This document shows, piece by piece, positions 12,626-23,699 of a DNA stretch of 64,000 nucleotides. The notes under the pieces are model-generated. The model saw only the letters and a list, made by a program, of their open reading frames with translations. It made no database searches and was not told the DNA's origin. The number at the start of each line of letters is the position of its first letter. The stretch's first letter is position 1. Origin of the DNA: Chalciporus piperatus (taxonomy: Eukaryota; Basidiomycota; Agaricomycetes; Boletales; Boletaceae). Made by a program: the position numbers and the translations under genes. Location of the stretch: the NCBI GenBank assembly GCA_038093975.1, contig JBBPTG010000020.1, positions 62,001-126,000 on the forward strand, written 5' to 3'.

Positions 12626-12766
12626 TCTATTTTTCTTTCCTTGGGGGATTTTGTGTCTTGAAATGTACTGCCAATGTGTATGCCATTAATGTGTCTTGTG
12701 TACTCGCGCGCCTTTCGGGTTGTTTCCGTCACAACGACATCCAAGGTAAGACCACACTCGATATCC

Positions 12767-14576
12767 ATGTCACAGCCCGACCCGTCGTCTGTGATACGAT
12801 TAGCGATTGTACGCAAGCTCCGTTCACTCGCTCGACGGTTTTTGACAGTGTACAGGCTCTCGCGGCGCTGAAGCACAAACCCCTAGAACAGTCAACTGCA
12901 TGTAAGTTTCATATCTCTCGTGCACGCCGGGCAGAGACGCGTACCTTGACTGCAACCCAGCCTATCTTCTAGATCTTCAAGCGTGCTTTCCGCTCAGAGG
13001 ATATGATGGCCGAGCGTGTGCCGCTGTCAGTCACGCTGATGACGACTCGGGACTCGTTCGAGTCGATACGAGGGCGGAATGGCGAACGTATGCGCTTGAA
13101 CTTGAGAAACAACTTACGACGCTCAAAGGTCAACGAGATGCCGACCAAGAACGTGAGTTCTGTGATTCCAACTAAATTTACTCAAAGTCTCGGAATGCTG
13201 AGATACGTCGAACTGGTAGTGCTCTCCAGACTCCGCCCCGACGAACCTCAGTCAGACACAGCAGCTCCTCCGAAGAAACGGAGAAAGAAGACTCAGAGCT
13301 CGAGTAAAGATCGTCACGAGGCCGAGTGGAATTGGGACCAAAGTCGTGCTGGTGCGTCGTGAGGAATACGAAACGTGTGGACTAACTCCTCTGCTTCGCT
13401 TTCGTAGATTGGGCGAACGTTCTACAGTCTCAACATCCTCCACCTCCATCGCTCATCGAGGCCTACCTCTCTCTCAAAGGATGCCTCGCCTCTTCGAACG
13501 TGGACGATGCCACGTACGCATCACGAGTCAGTGATGCGATCCACCGTGCGCTCGAAACGATACACGTCTTTATATTTTCACCGGCGTGTCCGACCCAGCA
13601 ACAGCAACAGCAATCGGAATCCCCCGTTCCACTGGCGCCCGCACAACTCAAGCCGGAACATATAGACAGCGCGCGTATCGCCATGGTTTCCCCTCTCCTG
13701 ATGCACATCCTGCGAGTCGTATTGCCCAACCTTATCGGTACTACTCAGGATGCCACCAAGAGCAAACGTCCCCGCCCGAGCCAACGTCCTTCGCGCGAGA
13801 TGACGCAGATATGCGTCGACAGAGTTCTCGATCGACTTCTCGAGTGCGTTCTCCTCCCGCTTCTGCGCGCTCTCGCACCTTTGTGTGTTGCGCGTCTCGC
13901 TGGCTTACTCCCGCCCCCGCCGTCCAAGAGGTCCGCTGGTAGGCGGGAGAACAGTGAGAAGCATACCGTCAGTGCGAGGCAGGCTGACATTCGTACGGAC
14001 GTGTTTGCGTTACTTGGTATGTCGCTCGCTGCGTTGGACGCGCTTTCTTCACAGCCCCAAACCAACTCGGGGACTAGCGACACGAAGGCTATCGCGTCGG
14101 GTATTAGGGATCGACTCGGCCTAGAGACTATTCGAGAGCTCGAGGCGCTTTACGTGGACCCTCGATCTTCAAAACCTCAACCGCCGTCGCCAACGCCGAC
14201 TGTAACGACGGGTACAGTCACGGAGACCGAACGACGGGCGAAGAAGCTAGAAAAACTGGTCGGAACGCGAGCAGAGCGAGTATATGCGCTCGCAAGACGG
14301 GATGCGGCATGGTTCCTCACGAGTACACTCAACCTGTGCGTTTCACGAATAGGAGCTCGTCAGGATAGCACTGAGAAGGGCGAATGCTTGGGACTGTTGA
14401 GAGAGGCACTCTTGGATAGGATAGGGAAACTTGTGCGATCGGCAGACGTCGGTAATGGAGAAGGGAGTGGCGATGGTGATGACCATAGGACGAGGTGGAA
14501 CAAGGTTGGGGTGGATGCTGTTTGTCGAAACATGTTGTTGGCGACTTGTGAGCGTGTGCTGAGCGAATTCGCTTGA
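12767..14576 (+). CDS. Predicted nuclear coiled-coil protein of unknown function
   Basis: I do not recognise a named family. The likely start is MSQPDPSSVIRLAIVRKLR (12767). After a short intron the next exons read YLQACFPLRGYDGRACAAV and an amphipathic coiled-coil segment EWRTYALELEKQLTTLKGQR (about 13075-13140). After an intron at 13153-13219 comes a basic cluster PPKKRRKKTQ (about 13270), a classical nuclear localisation signal. After an intron at 13352-13407 follow DWANVLQSQHPPPPSLIEAY and a long helical C-terminal region to 14576, with a QQQQQQ run and Leu-rich helices (LLECVLLPLLRALAPLCVA). CpG-rich codon use resumes abruptly here after the depleted island. The first exon is ambiguous: another frame is also open back to 12622. 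Nuclear location is inferred only from the signal. Confidence 0.6.
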
Positions 14577-14763
14577 CTCAAACCATGGCTATATGGCGGT
14601 GGATGCACCTTAGCTCGAGGAGCCTTGACACTGTTTCTTACTTATGAATGGACGGACTCGGTGGCAAATGAACGGTATTTGAGCCGTCCAGGCGAGCATG
14701 GTTAATATTACAACAGAACAAAGGATGATTTGATGAAAGCCGGAAACACGGTGAAGAAGTAGA
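14577..14763. other. Convergent 3' ends
   Basis: This 187-bp spacer lies between the plus-strand nuclear protein and minus-strand INH1. It can hold only the two 3' UTRs. Confidence 0.5.
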
Positions 14764-15255
14764 TTACTTGGTCTCGGAGTCCTTCAACTTGGACTCGAGC
14801 TCGGCCTGTAGTTTGGTGTCAGTATCCTTTGACGCAAGTGTAAGATAGTTTTAGTGTTAGCTCGGAACATCACGCACAATCTCTTTCTTCTTCTCTTCAA
14901 TCTATACGGCGAGTATTTGAAAACACTGCCGATAAGAACAGACGAGAGAGCATACCTGAGCTTTCAATTTACGCAGGAGCTGCTCTTCATGCCTCCGTAC
15001 GTACTGATCTGTCACGGTACCATGTCGTACGGTTGTTTGCGACTCTGGTCACATCAGGGAAACTCACCTTCGTGAGCCTTTTCCTTTTTTCTGTCAAAGG
15101 GTTAGCTTAGATTTCACGAGTGCATGAAACCGAACTCACCCGAACTCTCTGCTCTGGGCAACGCTACCCTCCTTGCCGCTCGAGGCGTATGTCCTCAAGA
15201 GGATGGCACGGGTAGCGATGGAGGTGGGTACACGGCGAGCAGCGATAGAAAGCAT
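14764..15255 (-). CDS. INH1: F1Fo-ATPase inhibitor protein (IF1)
   Basis: This small mitochondrial protein binds the F1 sector and blocks ATP hydrolysis when the proton gradient collapses. On the minus strand the start at 15255 gives MLSIAARRVPTSIATRAILL, an import presequence. The conserved inhibitory segment EGSVAQSREFGKKEKAHED follows, spread over small exons. Then comes the helical dimerisation part YVRRHEEQLLRKLKAQ, IEEKKKEI and DTKLQAELESKLKDSETK to a stop at 14764-14766. The order basic presequence, Gly/Ser/Phe-Lys-Lys-Glu inhibitory motif and His-containing coiled coil is that of IF1. Four small exons are joined at GT..AG sites. The gene is head-to-head with ATP14, 141 bp between start codons. 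Confidence 0.85.
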
Positions 15256-15396
15256 GGTGGGTCTGGTCTAGTGGTTGTCGTTGCGGTGTTAAATAGACCT
15301 ACACGGCCAGACGAGGGGCAAACAGGGCGTGACACCCAAATAGGCTGCGTCACACTGTGTAACATCACACGGTTTCTAGTTCTCTCTTTTGCAGTC
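15256..15396. promoter_or_regulatory. Shared divergent promoter of INH1 and ATP14
   Basis: Only 141 bp separate the two start codons, so both 5' UTRs and both promoters must overlap here. Both neighbours act on mitochondrial F1Fo ATP synthase. I see no certain TATA box. A pyrimidine-rich stretch TTCTAGTTCTCTCTTTTGCA lies just upstream of ATP14. Confidence 0.65.
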
Positions 15397-15963
15397 ATGT
15401 CCTCAATGCGGGTCCTCGCTCAGCTGGTGAGTCCACTACCAGCCCACGTCTAGGACACGCTCAACGGTGCTGACGATCAAACCAACAGTCTCGAAGTGCC
15501 AGGAGCGCACGAGCATTCTCGTCGTCGGCAGCAAGCCGTAAAGGTATGTTTCCGCTTTTCGCCGACCCGATGTCTGTCTTGTGCCGAGGTGTTGACTTTC
15601 TCGCCGTGTTTCCAGACCTTATTCAAGAGTTCTACATCAAGGAACTCAAAACTTACAAGGCACCCGTCGTCGTACGTGCTTACCCAGTCGTACACCACTC
15701 TTACCCCAACCTTTCACCTGTAGGCAAAGGACGCACACGTCGGAAATGTGAAGGTCTTCGCCACACCGGCTGCACCGAAACCCCCAGTCCTTCCTGCCGA
15801 CCTCGCAGCAGAGCTCGCCGCCTATGATGCAACTGAGCCATCAAAGGCAGAGGTCGATGCCGTCAAGAGCACCAGTGTCTCGGGAGAAGAAGCCGGAGCT
15901 GGAGCAGAAGCATTCTTGACTTTCTTGGAGGCAGATGTAAAGCCTGCAGAGGCTCACCACTGA
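15397..15963 (+). CDS. ATP14: Mitochondrial ATP synthase subunit h
   Basis: This is a peripheral-stalk/stator subunit of the fungal F1Fo ATP synthase in the inner mitochondrial membrane. Exon 1 is MSSMRVLAQL and exon 2 is SRSARSARAFSSSAASRK, which together form a Ser/Arg-rich import signal. Then DLIQEFYIKELKTYKAPVV (about 15615-15670), the family signature, follows, then AKDAHVGNVKVFATPAAPKP. The acidic helical tail DLAAELAAYDATEPSKAEVD runs on to the stop at 15963. Three introns of 50-60 nt are used. Length (about 120 residues) fits the family. It is transcribed divergently from INH1. Confidence 0.85.
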
Positions 15964-16736
15964 TGTTCAAAAACTAGACCACGATACCGTCGACCACCGT
16001 TTCAATAGATACGACGGGGGTCCTTTTTCACTGATGTCAGTCTGCATTGTGAAGATGTGATAAATCGGTGGTACGCCGTCAACTTCTCTTGGACTTGTGA
16101 GGTGATCGGTCTGTTGGCGTGAGGTCCGTCTCTAGGTATTCGCCGCACCGTTACTGTGCACTTCGAAGAGAGATAGCTTCCTCAGATATTGCCCGAGACA
16201 GGATGTGAATCTTCACGAACACACGACCATGTCGGTATCAGCTTGATATACGACCCGACTTTGTCGGCGAGTCCTTTCATTGACCTTGTGAAGGTAACAT
16301 CCAATCAGCGCCCTGTGGTACAATGTCAACGCCCCGTGCCCCTCTGATTAACATCCCGTGCCCTCTAAATCAACATTGTGGGTCCCCATTCCCAGCAGTG
16401 TCAGCTCGACTATGTGTATGGAGCGATCCACTTCTCATCATGTTTATAAAGTTCTTCACTGTGCGTCTGTGCTATATGCTTACCACTTAGGATGAGACCG
16501 TGTGTCTGAACCATGCAAAACCTGAAACCGTGATATAGTACTAAGTGACAATTCGATTCAGACATCACCATCGGGCCAGAGCTCGAAGATGCCTCCAAAC
16601 CTGGATGTTAAGCAGTCGGAACGGGGATCCACCAAGCCGCATTGGTGCTTATCCACGTACGTGCGAAATGATCACACCGGAGATGCTCGTTCATAGCATT
16701 CAACAACTCGAAGTGCTTGCAAGATTGACGAGCGAC
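15964..16736. other. Intergenic region downstream of ATP14
   Basis: About 770 bp with no supported gene. It contains a CCAATCAGCG motif near 16310 and a C-rich, weakly repeated patch (GTCAACGCCCCGTGCCCCTC, then similar) at about 16325-16380. Short ORFs on both strands show no family resemblance. Confidence 0.4.
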
Positions 16737-17042
16737 TCAAAGCAAGGTCCCAACAATGGATTGCAGGACTTCAAGTTCCATGGGGAGCCTTTTAATCGCA
16801 CTCGGACGGCTCTTGTACAGGCGGGCTTCAAGCAGCACCGGTACAGGAAAATCACGCCCCGTGGGCGTTATGGGGAAGCAAAGTCGGTCCCAGTCAACCA
16901 TTGCTTCAGGATACATTCGGAACGAACACCCATACCGATCAGGGGCCACCCACATCCATAGCTTTCCCTCACGTTCCACATCCTCGATGTCTGCGAGCTT
17001 CTCCCCTCTAGGATCTCTGACTCTATACAACATCAGCGACAC
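16737..17042 (-). CDS. Small hypothetical ORF
   Basis: An open frame of about 100 codons reads MLYRVRDPRGEKLADIEDVE, then WMWVAPDRYGCSFRMYPEAM, DWDRLCFPITPTGRDFPVPV and a basic C-terminus. Amino-acid composition looks protein-like (Trp, Tyr, Met and charged residues in balance), unlike the opposite strand. I do not recognise a family, and no intron-joined continuation was found. It could be a lineage-specific gene, a fragment or noise. The start may be 17042 or the internal Met at 17033. Confidence 0.3.
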   Translation of the reverse strand: MSLMLYRVRDPRGEKLADIEDVEREGKLWMWVAPDRYGCSFRMYPEAMVDWDRLCFPITPTGRDFPVPVLLEARLYKSRPSAIKRLPMELEVLQSIVGTLL

Positions 17043-17245
17043 GCGGACACGACACGGAGGTAGTGAAAACCGAACAAATTACTATTAAGCAGATTTTAAG
17101 CAACAAGGTCCAATATCAACATCAGGTTCGAAATAAACTCAACCATACGTAGAATGATAAATTGTCGGGATATATCCATCGTTCTGCCGCATCCAAACAT
17201 TGCTCCGTTCCGACTGAAGGGATGACTGATCAAGACAATCCAGGC

Positions 17246-18219
17246 TTAGTTCCGGCGGAATTTGGAGAAAAAGCCGCTCTTGGGGCTCGTGCTGCCAGTG
17301 GTGGGCGTCGCAGCGGACATGCGGTTACGTCGGCGGCCACAGCAGACCGTAAGACCACCCAAAACCAGAAGTATCACCGAGGCAAAGGTCAACCAGAAGC
17401 CTTGTGAAGGTGTGTCAGCTGGGTATATTCGTGTGATACGATGTGCGAGAGCTAACGAACCTGGAGCGGTGACGGTCTGGCTGCCAAATCCGAGGTTGCC
17501 CATCTGGTCCTTGAAGTATGCATAGAGGGCAATGTCGACTGCGAACGCGACGAGGGTAAGGAGAGCGGCGAGGAATGACAAGAGAGAGGCAATGAGCGTG
17601 ACGGTGATGTGCTGCGAGAATGAGGAGAGCAAGGCAAGGAAGGAAATGCCGCAAGCTATTGAAGAACGGTACATCACGTGATTAGAGATCAGGGGCTAGA
17701 AGTTGGAGTAGGCGTACCAACGGGGTGAACCGCCAGACCGAGCGTCCACGACGAAGCGATATAGACCGAGTTATTCGCGCTGTTTTGAAGGGTAAGCGAA
17801 TAACCATGTCCTACACACAATATGAGCGATTATAGGCAAGTGAGGAACTACAATGGTGAATCACTTACCAGTGTGATTGCAGACCACGTTGCCGTTGAGC
17901 GCGGTATAGCAGTAAGCCCTGTTCACGAGTGGTCAGACTCGGACGGAAAGCTTCGTGAGACGGAGAGAACACATACCAGATGCCCAACTAGTGCGCCACA
18001 TGGTCAACAACGCGTCATTTGGTGAGCGACGCACAGGTTAGCGGAAGAACTCACTCTCAATTGCGACATTTGCTCCCCCGATACCTCGATGGTGCCATTA
18101 GTGGACACCCGTGTTATGTCCATCGCCGAGAGGTATGGGAGTGACACCGACACGATGAAGAGCAGGACAAACGCAGAGAAGATGAAGAAGATGGCGGGGA
18201 TGCAGAATGCTCGGGACAT
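17246..18219 (-). CDS. SUR7/PalI (Rim9-like) four-helix membrane protein
   Basis: The start at 18219 gives MSRAFCIPAIFFIFSAFVLL, a first membrane helix. An extracellular loop with DITRVSTNGTIEVSGEQMSQ and cysteines follows (CYTALNGNVVCNHTGH in the middle exons). Then come helices CGISFLALLSSFSQHITVTL and SFLAALLTLVAFAVDIALYA, a YFKDQMG loop and a last helix FWLTFASVILLVLGGLTVCC. The cytoplasmic tail is basic and ends FFSKFRRN at 17246. This four-helix layout with a cysteine-bearing first loop is that of the SUR7/PalI family, which acts at eisosomes or in ambient-pH (Rim/Pal) signalling. Which of the two roles applies cannot be told from sequence. Introns are short; the exact small exons near 17850-18000 are not fully resolved. 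Confidence 0.75.
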
Positions 18220-19190
18220 CGTGAGTGGCCGTTACAGTTAACTGCGAGGACGACGTTGGGGATGGAGGGGAGACAACCTCGAGGTGACGAAATGGCCATG
18301 CTTTTTATGCTAAAATTGACGACCAAGCGCAAAGTCGCTTCATTTGGGCTAAACTGGAAACTTGAACGCCGCACATAGCCCACTTCCATCCGTGCGGATA
18401 CTTCCCCGTCAGGTCACGAAGAACATCGCGCCCCAAATCCAGTCACTTGACAAAACGTTCTCCACGATGACGAACTACACCATTCCTTGAATGGCTTTGC
18501 CATTGAAAACAGCGTTTGAATCGGGTTGGTGCATCTCTCTTCTCTGGGTAAAGTTCGCCTCATCACTTATAGCCGATGTCGCATCGGTGTCGTTCAACCG
18601 AGTTGTGTCATGTCAGAGGCTGTGGTCTGTTCTGGAGCTTGGAGCGTCGGGCGCAGTTACGAAGACAGCAAATTGTCTCCCTAAGAATAGCCAACCACCA
18701 CGGTTCCAGTTGCGAGAGGCAGGTAGCCAACTGCCTACCGATTTAAGAAATCTCCCATTGACTCGGACAGAACAGTTGCAATACGGATTCCAGAACCTTC
18801 AAGCTTCAAGTACGGGAACTGTACGGTCCACCGGCAGACGTGTTCCATTCCATTGAATTCATGAAATGATGTCATTCTTCTATTGATTAATCTGGGTGCA
18901 GTGAATCGTAGTATTATGAACACGTTCCTCCACTCAAGTGTTACTTATCGTTGGTTATCGATTTATCACTCGATCTGTTCGAATCGAAGGGCGATGAGGT
19001 TCATGTGTAAGTTCTGGATTTACAAAAAATTTCCTGCCACTGACTGGGCCTCCTCAGCGTTCTTTCACCAGAAGAGATCCTACACTCCGTAGGATACAAA
19101 GTTGTGCAGTTGAAGGATTTGTTGATATCTACTTTCAGTTTATATACTCAAAGACGGCTAATTTCTTCCAGAATTACCCAGTCTCTCGAC
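18220..19190. other. Intergenic region with no supported gene
   Basis: About 970 bp. It holds the promoter of the SUR7-like gene at its left end. A 121-codon ORF at 18491-18856 (+) has no family signal. The right end leads into a degraded copy of the multicopy family. Confidence 0.4.
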
Positions 19191-19690
19191 TTTCGAGCAG
19201 CATGTGGTCGGATGTCAGTAGAAGAAGAATATGACCCAGGATCGTTCAAGGACATACCAGAACACGAGCAGGTGCCAGTGCAAGGGTCCGGCTACCTCGG
19301 ACCTCTTGCTCCCAGTAACTGCAACTGAGGCGCAATGGACGCCCTATGCCCAACTTCGCCGCGCCACCGAAGCAAAGTACAAAATCTCTTCGTTCTTCCA
19401 AAACGGACGATCAGGGATGCTGTCCCGGTCATTGAAAAGGACATGGGCTGAGGGTCCCAAATGGCGACAGGTCAAAGCGAGGGAGGTGTTCTGGATGTTT
19501 ACGAATCACTCTTCTGATCAATCGAAAGCCCTCCTAGCGATGATAGCGACGCGATACAGAAAGAAGCTCGTTGCGAGCGTATGGCTCTTGAGCTAGGAAT
19601 CCAGCGCAGGGCTCAAAGCTTGTGGGTTCTACTTGTGCTATGACCCAGACAAGAAGCGCCGGCAGATCTAACGTGAAGAAATGGCGAAGG
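19191..19690 (+). pseudogene. Degraded copy C of the multicopy AEHYFGP family
   Basis: Three blocks line up, in order, with the full-length copy at 23.7-24.8 kb. They are LLLPVTATEAQWTPYAQLRR with EAKYK (about 19299-19380), the segment RYRKKLVASVWLLS (about 19553-19595) matching EYRSKLVASVRLLL, and, after a stop, LKACGFYLCYDPDKKRR (about 19612-19665) matching RKACGFQLNVDADAEKR. The middle domain is deleted, and frames change with in-frame stops. It is therefore a shortened pseudogene. Function of the family is unknown. Confidence 0.6.
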
Positions 19691-20087
19691 TAGACAATGA
19701 GAGTGAGTTCTGCTGACGACCGCCACTGAAAACGAGCCGGGTGTTTAGTACAAAGCCAAGCGTTTGACCGATGTGGCCACGACCCATCCACCCTGATAGA
19801 CTTCGAGAAATCGACTGAGTACAGTGGCGGCCCGCGATCCCGACCACGCTCTGACGCAGTTCAGTTGCTTGGAGATACGATTGGCTCAGAGTACTAAGTA
19901 GTCTCAGTTACCTACTACATCGATATCGCTCGATAGAATACTCCGAACCGAATTGTCGGATGCAAGGTGGTTTGGGAATTTAAAAAAATAGCTGCCGGTG
20001 ATATCCATGAACACCGGACTCGCACTCTGCATTGTAACCACCGGAGCCCCTAAGTTGTACATTTTGCTCGTATCAACTTGAACAATC
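19691..20087. other. Region upstream of the alcohol dehydrogenase
   Basis: About 400 bp holding the promoter and 5' UTR of the dehydrogenase. It contains an AT-rich stretch TTTAAAAAAATAG near 19979. No gene seen. Confidence 0.4.
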
Positions 20088-21760
20088 ATGCAATTCGAAA
20101 GCATCCCTCTCACGCAACGAGCAGCGCAAATCCACACCTTTGGCGAGCCAGTATCTGTCACTGGCGACCATCCCGTTCCACAACCGAACGTGCTTCGACC
20201 AAACGAGTGTCTGGTCAAAATCGAATATGCAGGAGTTTGCCAGAGCGACCTACATGCCCGTAACGGCGACTGGTTGCACAAGCCTACATTACCTCGCATT
20301 GGAGGACACGAGGGGGTAGGGACGATCGTCGCCATCGGCGATGGGACAGTCGACAGCCCGGTCAAACTGGGCGATAGGGTTGGTCTCAAGTGGTTAGCCC
20401 GTACATGTCTCCAGTGTGAGAACTGTCGTATGGGAAACGAATCGAGTGAGTCACCCTGGAAAACACAGGTATGACTGACGAATTCACCTTCTTGTACTTC
20501 GACCAGGTTGTCCCAGACAACAAGTCCATGGCTATACAGTAGACGGCACCTTTGCCCAATATACGGTAAGCAGGGTCAAGCGTTCGTCGACAGACTGGGT
20601 TCAGCCATTTCGTGTCTCAGGTTGCGTGGACCGACTACGTCACCCCTATCCCCGCCTCGCTTGACAGCGCGTCAGCAACATCAATTCTTTGTGCCGTGAG
20701 CCTCCCCATTTCTCGATTTCCACTTGCTACAACCAGATGGGGAACCACAGGGCTTGACGGTCTACAAAGCACTCAAACAGATCAGTGCTCGTCCAGACAG
20801 TTGGATCGCCATCCCGGGTGCGGGTGGAGGTCTCGGCCATCTCGGTAATGACCCGCATCTCTACCCTCCCTCTTATTGACACCTAACGGTCCATCGCTCT
20901 TCAGCCATTCAGTATGCGGTCGCGATGGGCTTCCGCGTACTCGCTATAGGTACAGTGTTGCCTCACAGCTCCTATGCACGAGTACGAGTCTGACGGTGTA
21001 CATGGGACAATGTCCATAGATAGCGGCAAGGCAAAGCGCGAGCTTTGTATTTCTCTTGGTGCAGAGAAATGGATCGACTTCAAAGAGAGCGGCGATGCAC
21101 TCGTGAACGATGTCATCAAGGCAACTGACGGGCGTGGACCACATGCAGCACTGGTGGCAGCTGGAGCGGTGAGTTCTCTATCCCCCAATACGAGTACTAG
21201 CTGCTGACCATATGTTTTTCTTCTCGGTTGACGTGATTCTACGTTCCGAACTCCAGCCGGCGCCGTCCACGCAGGCCTGCTTTTATGTGCGGCCCACAGG
21301 GACGATCGTCCTCGTAGGAATACCGTCGTCAGCGCAGTTCCAAGCCCCGTTTGAAATTCTGGTCGGCAAGGTATCCACTTTTGTCAAGACATACCTTCTA
21401 GGTAGCTGACAGTTGATGACAGGAGCTCAAGTTGATCGGATCTGCAATTGGGCAAGTATCCAATCGTTCTTTCGGAGCTTCGGTTTCACCACCAGTCGCG
21501 TATGATGTGCTAACTTGGATAATTCCAATCCCTTTTGTGCCCTACAGGTCACGTCAAGATGCAGTCGAAGCCCTCGAACTGGCTGCGAGGGGCAAGATCC
21601 GCTGTCATTGCACCATCAAAACCCTGTATGAGCTCGACACGTACGTATTAACACCATCTCTCAAGCTGAGATTCGGATATGCTGACCATACATCACGAAC
21701 AGAGTCTTCGGGCAAATGGAAAGGGGAGAAATTGCGGGACGATACGTCCTACAAGTTTGA
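20088..21760 (+). CDS. Zinc-dependent alcohol dehydrogenase (MDR/ADH1-like)
   Basis: This NAD(P)-linked enzyme interconverts alcohols and aldehydes or ketones. Start MQFESIPLTQRAAQIHTFGE. The catalytic zinc site is visible: CQSDLHARNGDW (Cys) and GGHEGVGTIVAIG (His-Glu). The structural zinc cysteines appear in WLARTCLQCENCRMGNE with a further Cys after the next intron. The Rossmann fold has IPGAGGGLGHL then AIQYAVAMGFRVLAI. A conserved substrate-domain end VRPTGTIVLVGIPSS and the tail RQDAVEALELAARGKI...VFGQMERGEIAGRYVLQV close the protein at 21760. Roughly ten introns of 45-96 nt interrupt it. One appears to be of the GC-AG type (21452-21547). Cytosolic location is inferred from the lack of a presequence. 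Confidence 0.88.
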
Positions 21761-22284
21761 AACATCCGTGGTTGGAAGTTGCATCTTTGAGTGTACTAGT
21801 AATTCATCAGCCCGTTACTATTTGTATATAATGATACGTTCGAGGTATGTACCTAGGCTACCGATTCAGTTTTGAGTACACGATGGTGCCCAAATGGTGC
21901 CTTTAACCCTGTAGACTCTCCCTTAGGCAGACCAAAGAGTCGGGATGAAGACAGCACGGCCGAGAATTAATTGAGCACCATGTGTTTGCGGTCATGAGGA
22001 ATCCACATATGATTGATACTGGTTTGGCTGTGATCAACTTCGTTGACTCGAACGGAAACGTATCCTTGCAGGATCTTAGTGAATTCAAGTTGTCAAAGAC
22101 TCGGTACGGCTATAGAAGTCAAACAAAGCAGGATGAGCACAGCCACATTTACCATACCCGCCGCTCACCGGCACCGATGCACCAACTCGGAGCTAGACAT
22201 TTGAACCTGGACCAACTGTTGTCTTACAGGACCAGCTCCTCCTCAGTGAAACCAGCGCTAGATACAGGCAACTAATATTCACTG
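21761..22284. other. Intergenic region
   Basis: About 520 bp between the dehydrogenase and the next plus-strand gene. A 97-codon ORF (21982-22275) is open but has no recognisable domain. I treat the stretch as 3' UTR plus promoter. Confidence 0.35.
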
Positions 22285-23404
22285 ATGCAGCATTTTGCTC
22301 ACAATCCTAATCTCGCCAGATATGTGGTACAGAGGTGTGTCATTCACAGGCTCTCGTTAACCACGATTCATTGACATATATACCTTGGTTCAGCTCGGAC
22401 GTGATATCTGACTTGCGGGTCAACGTATTCGACGAGAGTTCTACTAAAGTAGTCTGGTACAAGGTGTGTATCTCTTCCTCACACGACCGCTCTCGGCCTC
22501 ATCTGGCGAAAGGAACGGTTTCTATCCGACGAGGAGATCATAGAGCATGTTGTCGTACGTTTCTCCCACTCCATATTCATCAGCGATAAACGGAGCTTCC
22601 CACTTGTCGCAGCATAATCAAACCTCGACCATTTATTGGATCATCCACCGCCCGAAGAAAGGGTGGTACATTCGCATCCGCTCCCCAACCTTTCCTCCGG
22701 GAGTCTTTATTCCGTTTCTTCCTGTGCCTCGAAATTCTCCAAACTATACGGATGCTGCTCTATCCTTTTCTTGTCGCACAAATGTCTACCCTTCGCAACC
22801 GGCGGAAACTAGCAGCGCGAAAACTTCAACCGATTCAGACGGTACGGTTGTACACTCCTACCCTCCTACTCCCCCTGCTGCGCCCATAGTCATCACCCCT
22901 CCCTCACCACAGTCAATCAATGCAAAACTTGACGAAGTAGAGGCTACGTCCACCAAGGCCGTCAAACGAGCGCCTAGGCCGACACCCACGAAGATCACAC
23001 AATTCCTCCTCGCTCCACACTCCTCGCCACATGTGCCTGGTCCGAAGCCAGGTGAACAGCTATCATTTATCACACGTGCACTCTCCCTTTTCCAGAACCA
23101 CAAGCCTTCTCATTCTGCTTCTTTTACGCTCTGTACCCTGGACAGACCGGGTAATACACCAGAGGTAGCTGGCCCATCCTCGCAGGCGCGACAAAGGATG
23201 TCTCAACTGATCCCCAAGATCCCCTCACCTCTTCTTACATTTCACGATAGAACACCGCTATTGACAGTTGGTTCATTTACTGGGTTGTTGGAGATAGACC
23301 GCGCAGAGGAGCGTGTATTAGGTGTCGATACGAGCTTCTGGGTCGCCATCGCGTTGACGTATTTGGAGTTCTTAGAAGAAAGAGAGGTGTGTGTTTCTCG
23401 TTAG
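22285..23404 (+). CDS. Conserved fungal protein of unknown function, Pro/Ser-rich
   Basis: Exon 1 from 22285 reads MQHFAHNPNLARYVVQ. Exon 2 gives SDVISDLRVNVFDESSTKVV then WYK, and exon 3 ERFLSDEEIIEHVV (about 22513-22554). After an intron (22555-22583) the long last exon starts with INGASHLSQ and TIYWIIHRPKKGWYIRIRSP TFPPG. A Pro/Ser/Thr-rich linker and a hydrophobic, folded-looking C-terminus follow (VDTSFWVAIALTYLEFLEER) to 23404. The YW-IHRPK-GWYIRIRSP-FPPG block looks like a conserved fungal motif, but I cannot name a family or function. Joining the exons by GT..AG keeps a single frame, which supports the model. Confidence 0.6.
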
Positions 23405-23699
23405 ATTGTTTACCTCATCGACTAATTGGATGGACCACAGAGCTATTTAGCTGCCTTGTCTGATTGACCATTATGTATTGCTATGCTCTATATCATATTT
23501 ATTCTCTTGCTTGCAGCAATCTAACCCTCTTAACCTAGTGACCAGCGCGGTAATGTTCAGAATTCAGAATATGAAATGTTCTTTACCCAGGGACACGATT
23601 CGGACGATTCCTTGTTGACACCTATTACCAAAAGCGATAGCGTCCCTTGAAATATAAGAGCACCGCGACCATCACAGTCTATCGTATCATTCGAACACC

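Noticed and set aside
18491..18856. 121-codon plus-strand ORF
   Set aside because: No domain, no intron-joined extension, and no homology to neighbours.
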